Made by a program: the position numbers and the translations under genes. From NCBI RefSeq assembly GCF_014637345.1, contig NZ_BMEX01000001.1, positions 186,001 through 250,000 of the forward strand: DNA of 64,000 bases. The letters are read 5' to 3'. Source of the DNA: Kroppenstedtia guangzhouensis. Lineage in GTDB: Bacteria; Bacillota; Bacilli; Thermoactinomycetales; DSM-45169. Below, piece after piece: positions 18,652 to 25,837 of this stretch (the first letter of the stretch is position 1; each line of letters starts with the position of its first letter). The notes under the pieces are model-generated. The model ran no database searches. It was not told the origin of the DNA and worked only from the letters and a program-made list of their open reading frames with translations.

Positions 18652-19704
18652 ATGCAACCAAATGCATACAACTGGACCCATGCAGATTGGAAAAGATGGA
18701 TGAAAGGGGTGGGGGAGCCTGTTTTTCGTGCCGATCAAGTGATGGATTGGCTGTATGTGAAGCGGGTTTCTTCCTTTGCTGAGATGACCAATCTCTCTCG
18801 TGGGTTGCGGGAGCGGTTGGATCGGGATTTCCAATTGAAGCCTTTGGAAACGATCACTGTCCGGCAGTCCGCCGACGGAACAATCAAGTTTTTGTTTCAA
18901 CTGAATGACGGCCATGCCATCGAAACGGTGATTATGCGTCATAACTACGGCAACAGTGTCTGTGTCACCACCCAGGTGGGATGTCGGGTCGGTTGCACCT
19001 TTTGCGCCTCCACCCTGGGCGGGTTGAAGCGGAATTTAGACGCCGGAGAAGTGGTCGCGCAGGTGGTTGAAGCCCAACGTTACCTGGATTCATGGGGGGA
19101 GCGCGTCCATTCTGTTGTGATCATGGGAATCGGTGAACCCTTTGAAAACTATGATGCATCCGTACAATTTATGAGGGTGATCCAGGATGCAAAGGGATTG
19201 AACATCGGTCAACGCCGGATCACGGTTTCCACCAGCGGAATCGTGCCTTCGATTTATCGCTTCACCGAGGAAGGGTTGCAAGTGGGGCTGGCCATTTCCC
19301 TTCACGCACCCAACCAGGCGCTGAGAAAAAGGCTGATGCCGGTCAGTTATCGCTATCCCCTGGAAGAGTTGCTGGTAGCATGCCGGTACTATGTGCAGAA
19401 AACCCGGCGTCGGATCACTTACGAGTACGCTCTCATCGGTGGGAAGAACGATGCTCCGGAACATGCTCATGAACTGGGGCAACTTCTGCAAGGGAGCGGT
19501 TCACTGATCAATCTGATCCCAGTGAACCACGTTCCCGAGCGGAACTACATCCGGACCTCCCGAAACCGGATTTTCAAGTTCCGGAACATCCTTCAATCCT
19601 ACAACCTGAATACGACCATACGCAGGGAGCATGGCAGCGACATCGAAGCGGCCTGCGGGCAATTGCGGGCCCAACACCTGGGTTTGGAACAACAGACAGT
19701 CTGA
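18652..19704 (+). CDS. rlmN: Dual-specificity 23S rRNA A2503/tRNA A37 C2-methyltransferase
   Basis: This 350-residue radical SAM enzyme has the CxxxCxxC cluster motif in GCRVGCTFCASTLGG near residue 118, the GIGEPFENYD motif, ISLHAPNQALRKRLMP and the second catalytic-cysteine region near the C-terminus (HGSDIEAACGQL). The ATG at 18652 follows a short AGGAG. The gene resumes the B. subtilis order (rsmB-rlmN-prpC) after the insertion. Confidence 0.96.
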   Translation: MQPNAYNWTHADWKRWMKGVGEPVFRADQVMDWLYVKRVSSFAEMTNLSRGLRERLDRDFQLKPLETITVRQSADGTIKFLFQLNDGHAIETVIMRHNYGNSVCVTTQVGCRVGCTFCASTLGGLKRNLDAGEVVAQVVEAQRYLDSWGERVHSVVIMGIGEPFENYDASVQFMRVIQDAKGLNIGQRRITVSTSGIVPSIYRFTEEGLQVGLAISLHAPNQALRKRLMPVSYRYPLEELLVACRYYVQKTRRRITYEYALIGGKNDAPEHAHELGQLLQGSGSLINLIPVNHVPERNYIRTSRNRIFKFRNILQSYNLNTTIRREHGSDIEAACGQLRAQHLGLEQQTV

Positions 19705-19754
19705 ATTTGTCGCATCGTGTGAATCGGAATTGAACAGGGAAAGGAGTCACCGGT

Positions 19755-20507
19755 ATGGAAAAGGTGTGGCTTACCCACAAAGGACGGGTGCGGGAGCACA
19801 ACGAAGACAGTGTGGGCCTTTTTCAGTCCGACCATGGGGTTCCCGTGGCCGTTCTCGCTGACGGCATGGGCGGCCACCAGGCCGGTGATGTGGCCAGCCG
19901 CACGGCAGTCCAGGTGATCCAGCGGGAGTTGGGCGGGCTCACTCCTGAAGCGGGGACGGAAGAGCGGCGGGAATGGATGTTGAATGCAGTGACGGCGGCC
20001 AATCGCGAAATCTATGAAATGGCCAGCCGGAACAAGGGTTACAAAGGGATGGGAACGACGGTGATCGCAGCCGTCCCGGGAAAGGATAAAGTAACCCTGG
20101 CCCATGTGGGGGACAGTCGTGCTTATCTCCTGCATGAGGATGGACTCTATCAACTGACAGAGGATCATTCGCTGGTCAACGTGCTGAAAAAGCACGGTGA
20201 GATCACAGAGGAGGAGGCGAGAGTCCATCCCCAGCGAAATGTGATCGTCCGTTCCGTGGGAACCAATGAAGAGGTGGAGACAGATTTCATCGTCACTCCG
20301 TGGTATTCGGGGGACATCCTATTGATCTGCTCCGACGGGCTGTGTGATATGGTGCCCGTCGATGTGATCGGAACCATTCTCACCTCTTCCCTTCCTCTCC
20401 AGGAGCAGGCGAACCGTCTGCTGGAGAGCGCCCTGGAAGCCGGAGGAAAGGACAATATCTCCGTAATTCTAATAAAAAACGACGGCCTGATAAATAAAAG
20501 CGATTGA
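19755..20507 (+). CDS. prpC: PP2C-type serine/threonine protein phosphatase
   Basis: This 250-residue metal-dependent phosphatase has the PP2C motifs GRVREHNEDSVG, VLADGMGGHQAGDVAS, KGMGTTVIAA, VGDSRAYLL and ICSDGLCDMV, with metal-binding aspartates in each. It reverses PrkC phosphorylation. It starts at ATG 19755 behind AAAGGAG and lies directly upstream of its cognate kinase gene. Confidence 0.96.
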   Translation: MEKVWLTHKGRVREHNEDSVGLFQSDHGVPVAVLADGMGGHQAGDVASRTAVQVIQRELGGLTPEAGTEERREWMLNAVTAANREIYEMASRNKGYKGMGTTVIAAVPGKDKVTLAHVGDSRAYLLHEDGLYQLTEDHSLVNVLKKHGEITEEEARVHPQRNVIVRSVGTNEEVETDFIVTPWYSGDILLICSDGLCDMVPVDVIGTILTSSLPLQEQANRLLESALEAGGKDNISVILIKNDGLINKSD

Positions 20508-20531
20508 GACAGAGATGGAGAGCGAGGTGAG

Positions 20532-22187
20532 ATGACAGTGGAAGGCAGAAAATTAGGCGGTCGCTATGAAGTGATCAGCCGGATCGGCGGCGGGGGCATG
20601 GCGGTGGTATACAAAGCAAGGGATGTTCTTCTGAACCGCCATGTCGCGATCAAAGTGCTCAATGAGTCCCTGAGCAACGATGCGGAGTTTGTGAAACGCT
20701 TCAGCCGGGAAGCGCAGGCCGCCGCCAGTCTGTCCCATCCCAATGTGGTCAATGTGTATGATGTGGGTCAGGAAAACCATACTCATTATATTGTCATGGA
20801 GCTGGTGGAAGGCCCTACGTTGAAAGAATATATCCAGCAGTACAGTCCTCTGACACCGGAAGAGATTGTGTCCATTGCATCTCAGATCTGTGATGCCTTG
20901 GCCCATGCCCATGAAAATCAGATCGTTCACCGGGACGTCAAACCCCATAATATCTTGCTGGGGTACAACGGCCGGGCCAAAGTGACCGACTTCGGGATCG
21001 CCCGGGCGTCCACTTCTTCCACGATCACCCAGGCAGGTTCCGTGATGGGGTCGGTTCATTACTTCTCCCCGGAGCAAGCCCGGGGCGGGTTGATCGGGCA
21101 CAAATCGGACATCTATTCCCTGGGTGTGGTCCTGTATGAGATGGTGACCGGGCGGCTTCCCTTTGACGGGGACTCCGCCATCAGTATTGCCATGAAACAT
21201 CTGCAGGATCCGGTGGAGGATCCTTCCGGGTTGAATCCAGATGTGCCCCCGGAGATTCATCGGATCATCCTGAAGGCGATGGAAAAGGACCCGGATCAGC
21301 GGTTTGAGACGGCTCTGGAGATGAAACAGGAGCTGGATGAAATTTTCCATTATGACCGGATGGAAGAGCCGCGACTTCGAACCGATCGGCATGAATCCGC
21401 CGGAGCCAAACCATACGCCGCTGCGGGGGCTGCCTCCTCTGATGGTGGGGACGGGAGCCGACAGACACCCAACCGGGTGGGCGATCAAACGATGGCCAAT
21501 CTGGAACGGCTCCGCAATGTCCCGGCGGACAAGGACAAGACCATGCTGGAGCGGACCGTCGTCTGGCTGGAGAACGTCCAAGCCAACATGCCCTGGTGGC
21601 AGAAACTTCTCTTCGGTCTGTTCACCTTGGTCGTCATCGGAGCCCTGGCCATTTTCACTTTTGATATGGTGATGGGGTGGATGTCCAAAGACGGAGACGA
21701 GGAAGTTCAGGGGCAGCAGCAAAAGGGTTCCGCTGCCGTTGAAGTGGCCAAAGTGGTCGGGATGGACGCCGATGAGGCTGAGGCCAAACTGAAAAAAATG
21801 GGGTTTCAGGTGAAGGTGGAGACAGGGGACACCACCCACTTCGGTGCGGAGCACGACACGGGAAAAATCTATAAACAGACCCCTGCTGCGGGGGAGGAAG
21901 CCGTCCCGAAGGAGACGGAAGTGGTCCTGTACAAGAACCCGGAGATGTTTCAGGTGCCGGAAGTCAGGAATGTATGGCAGACGCGGATCGAGGGTGTTAT
22001 GGCTCGGGAATACAATTATACCCCGAAAATCACCTTTCATGATGAGTCAGGGGTTGGCCACGGTAAAGGAATCACGACCCGTCCCAAGCCTGGACAATAC
22101 TGTCCCAAGGGTGGCACGCTGCATGTGTGGATCCAAACCGCGGGCCAAAACAACCCACCTCCCGAACCCAAAGAGATTTATCCGTAA
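20532..22187 (+). CDS. prkC: PASTA-domain serine/threonine protein kinase
   Basis: This 551-residue Hanks-type kinase has the glycine loop IGGGGMAVVY (residues 18-27), K41 in VAIKV, catalytic HRDVKPHNIL and the DFG of TDFGIA. A transmembrane helix (LLFGLFTLVVIGALAIFTFD) divides it from two extracellular PASTA-like modules, one starting near AKVVGMDADEAEAKL and one at QVPEVRNVWQTRIEG. PASTA modules bind muropeptides, and PrkC wakes spores and controls cell-wall growth. B. subtilis PrkC is longer, with three PASTA modules. ATG 20532 is nearly in contact with GAGGTGA, so GTG 20538 may be the real start. Confidence 0.94.
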   Translation: MTVEGRKLGGRYEVISRIGGGGMAVVYKARDVLLNRHVAIKVLNESLSNDAEFVKRFSREAQAAASLSHPNVVNVYDVGQENHTHYIVMELVEGPTLKEYIQQYSPLTPEEIVSIASQICDALAHAHENQIVHRDVKPHNILLGYNGRAKVTDFGIARASTSSTITQAGSVMGSVHYFSPEQARGGLIGHKSDIYSLGVVLYEMVTGRLPFDGDSAISIAMKHLQDPVEDPSGLNPDVPPEIHRIILKAMEKDPDQRFETALEMKQELDEIFHYDRMEEPRLRTDRHESAGAKPYAAAGAASSDGGDGSRQTPNRVGDQTMANLERLRNVPADKDKTMLERTVVWLENVQANMPWWQKLLFGLFTLVVIGALAIFTFDMVMGWMSKDGDEEVQGQQQKGSAAVEVAKVVGMDADEAEAKLKKMGFQVKVETGDTTHFGAEHDTGKIYKQTPAAGEEAVPKETEVVLYKNPEMFQVPEVRNVWQTRIEGVMAREYNYTPKITFHDESGVGHGKGITTRPKPGQYCPKGGTLHVWIQTAGQNNPPPEPKEIYP

Positions 22188-22258
22188 TGAGGGGTATGTT
22201 TACAATTGATTGCAATCATCCCGGTTGATGACAACCCATTACTTAGATCATAATGAGA

Positions 22259-22278
22259 ACGAGGCGAACGCCTCGTTT
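22259..22278 (+). terminator. Hairpin between prkC and rsgA
   Basis: An 8-bp stem AACGAGGC/GCCTCGTT with loop GAAC is followed by a T-poor tail. It may be a weak terminator or attenuator, or a processing site. Confidence 0.4.
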
Positions 22279-22313
22279 CCTTTGTGTTCAGCGCCTGAAA
22301 AAGGAGGGAAGTT

Positions 22314-23189
22314 ATGCCGGAAGGGAGAATTGTGCGGGCTGTCAGCGGTTTTTATTATGTGCGGTCTCCCGAGGGGGATGTACAGTGCCGAGCGCGGGGG
22401 ATCTTTAAAAAGAAAAAGGAGTCCCCTTTGGTGGGGGATCGGGTCACCTATGAGGAGACGGCTCCCATGGAGGGGGTGGTGACCCGGATCCACCCCAGGT
22501 CGACGGAGCTCCTGCGCCCCCCGGTGGCCAATGTGGAGCAGGCGGTGGTGGTGAGTTCCCTGCGGCAGCCTGGGTTTCAGCCGGAGCTGCTGGACCGGTT
22601 TTTGGTCCATGCGGAGCGGGAAGGGTTGAAAGTGGTGATCCTGCTCACCAAGCGGGATCTGCTGGAGGATGGGGCGGAGGTGGAGAGGATCCGGGCCATA
22701 TACGCTCCGGCGGGATACAGGGTGCTCCCCACCAGCGTCCGCAGCGGAGAAGGGATCGAAGCGGTGAAGGGGGTCTTGCAGAATCAATTGTCCGTCTTTG
22801 CCGGTCCCTCAGGGGTGGGGAAATCCTCCCTATTGAACGCGGTGTTGCCCACAGCGGAATTGCAGATCGGGGAAGTGAGCAAAAAACTGGGCCGCGGCCG
22901 CCACACCACCCGCCATGTGGAGATTCTTGACCTTCCCGGAGGAGGTCAGGTGGCGGACACCCCCGGTTTCAGCCAGCTCTCCTTCAGGAACCTCAGGGAG
23001 ACGGAGCTGGGGAAGTGTTTTCCCGAGATGGCTGCCAGAGCCCCCGGTTGCCGCTTCCGGGGCTGCCTCCATAAGAATGAACCCGGATGCCGGGTGAAGG
23101 AAGCGGTGGAAGCGAGGGAGATCCACGGGTTCCGTTACCGGAACTATTTGCATTTTTTAGAGGAAATCAACGAGCAGCGGAGGTATTAA
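22314..23189 (+). CDS. rsgA: Ribosome small-subunit-dependent GTPase A
   Basis: This 291-residue circularly permuted GTPase acts in late 30S assembly. It has an N-terminal OB domain, G4 LTKRD, then G1 GPSGVGKSSLLN, G3 DTPGF, and the C-terminal zinc knuckle CRFRGCLHKNEPGCRVKEAV. The ATG at 22314 lies behind AAAGGAGGGAAGTT. The order prkC-rsgA-rpe-thiN is as in B. subtilis. Confidence 0.97.
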   Translation: MPEGRIVRAVSGFYYVRSPEGDVQCRARGIFKKKKESPLVGDRVTYEETAPMEGVVTRIHPRSTELLRPPVANVEQAVVVSSLRQPGFQPELLDRFLVHAEREGLKVVILLTKRDLLEDGAEVERIRAIYAPAGYRVLPTSVRSGEGIEAVKGVLQNQLSVFAGPSGVGKSSLLNAVLPTAELQIGEVSKKLGRGRHTTRHVEILDLPGGGQVADTPGFSQLSFRNLRETELGKCFPEMAARAPGCRFRGCLHKNEPGCRVKEAVEAREIHGFRYRNYLHFLEEINEQRRY

Positions 23190-23192
23190 ATC

Positions 23193-23870
23193 ATGGTAAA
23201 AATCGCACCATCCATCTTGTCCGCCGATTTTTCGCGGTTGGGAGAAGAGATCGCCGATGTGGAGCAGGCGGGCGCCGACTGGATTCACGTCGATGTGATG
23301 GACGGTCATTTTGTCCCCAACCTGACTATCGGTCCCCTGATCGTGGAGGCGATCCGGCCCCGGACGCAACTGCCCCTGGATGTTCATCTGATGATCGAGG
23401 AGCCGGACCGGTATATTCCCGCCTTTGCCCGGGCGGGGGCGGACTGGATCTCGGTTCACCAGGAGGTCTGTCCCCATCTGCACCGCACCATCCATCTAAT
23501 CAAGGAGGAGGGAGTCAAGGCGGGGGTGGTGCTCAATCCGTCCACTCCGGCGGAGGTGTTGCAGCCGATCCTTCGGGATTTGGATCTGGTGTTGTTAATG
23601 ACAGTCAACCCCGGTTTTGGGGGACAGGCTTTCATTCCCGGTGTGCTGGATAAAATCCGGCAAGTGCGTCGGATGCTGGAGGAGGCCGGACTCTCCGATG
23701 TGGAGCTGGAGGTGGACGGCGGAGTCAACCCGGATACCGCCGCAGAGACAGCATCTGCAGGGGCATCAGTACTGGTGGCCGGTTCCGCGGTCTTCAGCCG
23801 GAAGGATCGCGGAGAAGCGATCTCCGCCATCCGTGCGGGAGCGGGATCCGGTCTTACGAACCGGGGATAA
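23193..23870 (+). CDS. rpe: Ribulose-phosphate 3-epimerase
   Basis: This 225-residue TIM-barrel enzyme interconverts ribulose 5-phosphate and xylulose 5-phosphate. Motifs are [53 protein letters not shown] and [10 protein letters not shown]. It starts three bases after rsgA. Confidence 0.97.
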   Translation: MVKIAPSILSADFSRLGEEIADVEQAGADWIHVDVMDGHFVPNLTIGPLIVEAIRPRTQLPLDVHLMIEEPDRYIPAFARAGADWISVHQEVCPHLHRTIHLIKEEGVKAGVVLNPSTPAEVLQPILRDLDLVLLMTVNPGFGGQAFIPGVLDKIRQVRRMLEEAGLSDVELEVDGGVNPDTAAETASAGASVLVAGSAVFSRKDRGEAISAIRAGAGSGLTNRG

Positions 23871-23881
23871 GGAGGCGTCCA

Positions 23882-24430
23882 ATGGAGAGAAAGCGCTTGA
23901 TCAATTTGACGGAAATTGCGGTGATGGCTGGGGTGGGTGCGGTTCTCAGTGTGTTTGTCACCCTTCGCCTGTGGCCCCAGGGAGGTTCCGTCAGCCTGGC
24001 CATGGTGCCGATTGTGTTGGTGGCTTATCGCAGGGGGTGGGTCGCCGGAGTGATTTGTGGATTGTTGGTCGGGTTGTTCAACCTGATGACCCACCCCCTG
24101 ATCGCCCATCCCGTTCAGGTGGTGCTGGATTATCCCCTGGCTTATGCGGCTCTCGGGCTGGCCGGTCTGTTTCCGGTAAGAGGGGAGGCACCGGGATGGA
24201 CCGGAACGGGACGGATCGCTTGGGGGGTGACGGTTGCCGGTTTGATCCGGTTTCTGTCTCATTTTGTATCGGGGGTCGTCTGGTTCGGGGCCTACGCTCC
24301 CGAAGAATTTTCCCCTGTTCTGTATTCGGCACTGTATAATCTTTCCTATATCATTCCCGACATCCTGGTCTCCATCCTGATCGTCTCTCTGTTGGCCGCC
24401 AAAGCTCCCCGGCTGGTGAAGACAGGATGA
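23882..24430 (+). CDS. thiT: Energy-coupled thiamine transporter substrate-binding membrane protein
   Basis: This 182-residue protein has five to six hydrophobic helices and the ThiT/YuaJ signature: PQGGSVSLAMVPIVLVAYR, GLLVGLFNLMTHP, HPVQVVLDYPLAYAALGLAG and RFLSHFVSGVVWFGAYAP. ThiT is the S component of an ECF transporter and binds thiamine. The gene overlaps thiN by ATGA, which supports thiamine as substrate. No TPP riboswitch is visible upstream, as the gene is inside the prpC-thiN operon. Confidence 0.92.
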   Translation: MERKRLINLTEIAVMAGVGAVLSVFVTLRLWPQGGSVSLAMVPIVLVAYRRGWVAGVICGLLVGLFNLMTHPLIAHPVQVVLDYPLAYAALGLAGLFPVRGEAPGWTGTGRIAWGVTVAGLIRFLSHFVSGVVWFGAYAPEEFSPVLYSALYNLSYIIPDILVSILIVSLLAAKAPRLVKTG

Positions 24431-25074
24431 GCCGGCGCTGGGTGGTGGTGGCGGGGGGAGAACTGGCGGTTTCGGAGTTGGGAGTGATCCGGCCCGGGGA
24501 TCGGGTGGTCGGTGTCGACGGCGGTGTCCGGGCCCTTCAGCAGGCAAATCTCCCGATTCACCTGGCCGTGGGGGATTTTGACACTTTGGGGTCCCAGGTC
24601 CCCCCATCCTTGAAAAAGGCGGGTATCCCGGTGAAGCGATTGCCTGCGGAGAAGGATATGACGGATACCCAATACGCGGTGGAGACTGCGATTGCGGAGG
24701 GGGCACAGGAGATTTTGATCTTGGGGGCCCTGGGCGGGGCACGCTTTGACCACGCCTTGGCCAATCTGTTTCTGTTGGAAAAAGTCGAGGCGGCCGGCAT
24801 CCGGGGCGTGATTGAAAACTCCAGCAACCGGATTCGCCTTCATCCGGGAGGGGGGAAAGAGCTGTGGCTGGAGCGGGGGGCCTTCCCTTATGTCTCCCTG
24901 CTCGCCCTGACGGATCAGGTGGAAGGGGTTTTTTTGGAAGGGTTTCGCTATCCTTTGTATGACGCCACCTTGTACCGCCGGTATCCCCGGGGAATCAGCA
25001 ATGAGCTCACGGCAAGACGGGGGAAGATCCGCATCCGCCGCGGGAAGCTGTTGGTGGTGGAGAGCCGCGACTAA
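24427..25074 (+). CDS. thiN: Thiamine pyrophosphokinase
   Basis: This 215-residue enzyme makes thiamine diphosphate from thiamine and ATP. It has VVVAGGELAVSELGVI, GVDGGVRALQQA, LAVGDFDTLG, KDMTDTQYAVETAI and LGALGGARFDHALANLF. The C-terminal segment GISNELTARRGKIRIRRG is typical of the family. It is translationally coupled to thiT, so uptake and activation of thiamine are encoded together. Confidence 0.96.
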   Translation: MSRRWVVVAGGELAVSELGVIRPGDRVVGVDGGVRALQQANLPIHLAVGDFDTLGSQVPPSLKKAGIPVKRLPAEKDMTDTQYAVETAIAEGAQEILILGALGGARFDHALANLFLLEKVEAAGIRGVIENSSNRIRLHPGGGKELWLERGAFPYVSLLALTDQVEGVFLEGFRYPLYDATLYRRYPRGISNELTARRGKIRIRRGKLLVVESRD

Positions 25075-25185
25075 TTTGGGCGCGGCCTGTTTCCTGTTCT
25101 AGGCACCTTGACCCCTCTATAGAATATATATAAGTGACAGGGTGATGCGTTGCCTTGCGAGCAACAGGGTGAAGGAGGGATCGGG

Positions 25186-25269
25186 GTGAAATTTTACACC
25201 ATCAAACTTCCTAAGTTCCTCGGCGGGATGGTCAAAGCCCTATTGGGTGTTTTTCAGAAGGAAAAATAG
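25186..25269 (+). CDS. spoVM: Stage V sporulation protein M
   Basis: This 27-residue amphipathic peptide reads KFYTIKLPKFLGGMVKALLG followed by VFQKEK, nearly identical to B. subtilis SpoVM. SpoVM recognises the positive curvature of the forespore membrane and anchors SpoIVA to start coat assembly. The start is GTG 25186, behind GAAGGAGGG. Its place between thiN and rpmB is conserved. Expression in the mother cell would be expected, but I cannot assign the promoter. Confidence 0.95.
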   Translation: MKFYTIKLPKFLGGMVKALLGVFQKEK

Positions 25270-25417
25270 GTGGCTGACCTGGTGCCCCCCGCCCGGGGTT
25301 CGTCGGAAAAGTCGAACTGATGATCCATTTTATCGCCCGGGCTTCCGGGTCTTGCCACGAAGAATGAGGCGGCGTGGTCCGTGTCACATCTGTTTCTACC
25401 GCGGGGAACCAAAGGAG

Positions 25418-25442
25418 CGGCCGTCGAAGCGGCCGTTTTTTT
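25418..25442 (+). terminator. Intrinsic terminator between spoVM and the retron locus
   Basis: CGGCCG (25418-25423) pairs with CGGCCG (25430-25435) and is followed by seven Ts. It isolates the retron promoter at 25480 from read-through. Confidence 0.75.
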
Positions 25443-25479
25443 ACTGTTGCGAAGGAATTGGGATCTTTTAAAAAAATGT

Positions 25480-25509
25480 TTGACACCGAATGTTTGTTTG
25501 TTTTATAAT
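25480..25509 (+). promoter_or_regulatory. Strong sigma-A promoter of the retron locus
   Basis: A perfect TTGACA (25480-25485) and a perfect TATAAT (25504-25509) are separated by 18 bp. Transcription would begin near 25516, just before the a1 arm of the predicted retron RNA. Confidence 0.85.
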
Positions 25510-25515
25510 TTGCAT

Positions 25516-25750
25516 GAAATCATTGATTGCCCATCCTTGTTCAGCATGATTGTATGGCGTTCCGCCATGCTTGCGTTGACGGTACCAATCCGTCACCCGG
25601 CTCCGCCCTACTTGGCAGTCGGGGGTGTACTACCACCCGACTCGGCTGCCTAAAAAGGCGTAGCCGCAGCCTCTTTTGTCGGGTGGTAGTACACCCCCGA
25701 CTGTTCAGTGGCGAAACCGACTCGATGGAATTTTAGTGAACACGGATGGG
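25516..25750 (+). ncRNA. Predicted retron msr-msd RNA
   Basis: The arms a1 (25530-25543) and a2 (25737-25750) are complementary at 13 of 14 positions; only T25537/C25743 is mismatched. G25544, in the context TCAGC directly after a1, is the candidate branching guanosine. Two short msr hairpins follow: ATGGCG/CGCCAT (25554-25568) and TGACGG/CCGTCA (25577-25595). The msd is a perfect 26-bp inverted repeat (25616-25641 with 25678-25703) capped by a smaller hairpin (CGGCT-GCC, loop TAAAAA, GGC-GT-AGCCG). This order (a1, branch G, msr, msd, a2) is the standard retron layout. Exact ends are inferred. Confidence 0.82.
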
Positions 25751-25753
25751 AGG

Positions 25754-25785
25754 AAACCCGGCCTTGAATGGTCGGGTTTTCTGTT
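25754..25785 (+). terminator. Terminator or attenuator between the retron RNA and the protein genes
   Basis: A 10-bp stem AAACCCGGCC/GGTCGGGTTT (with one G.T pair) around a 6-base loop is followed by a T-rich tail. It starts four bases after a2. It could give a large excess of RNA over the downstream mRNA. Confidence 0.6.
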
Positions 25786-25837
25786 ATCCCGGTCGCCGCG
25801 GTCGCCGGGTTGCAGATGTTTTAAGGGAGGGAAGGGC

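Noticed and set aside
23882-24430. TPP riboswitch expected at thiT
   Set aside because: Only 11 bases separate rpe and thiT, so there is no space for a riboswitch.
23456-24742. 428-residue minus-strand open frame
   Set aside because: It is antisense to rpe, thiT and thiN, is Pro/Arg/Ser-rich without domains, and is typical shadow composition.
25616-25703. msd inverted repeat read as an IS end, attachment site or CRISPR unit
   Set aside because: There is no transposase or integrase, no repeated spacer pattern, and the arms sit inside a promoter-driven RNA with a1/a2 arms. The retron explanation covers all features.
25676-25837. Upstream extension of the HEAT-like gene
   Set aside because: The open frame runs through the msd stem and the attenuator hairpin. 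ATG 25838 has a good ribosome binding site, so the extension is chance.
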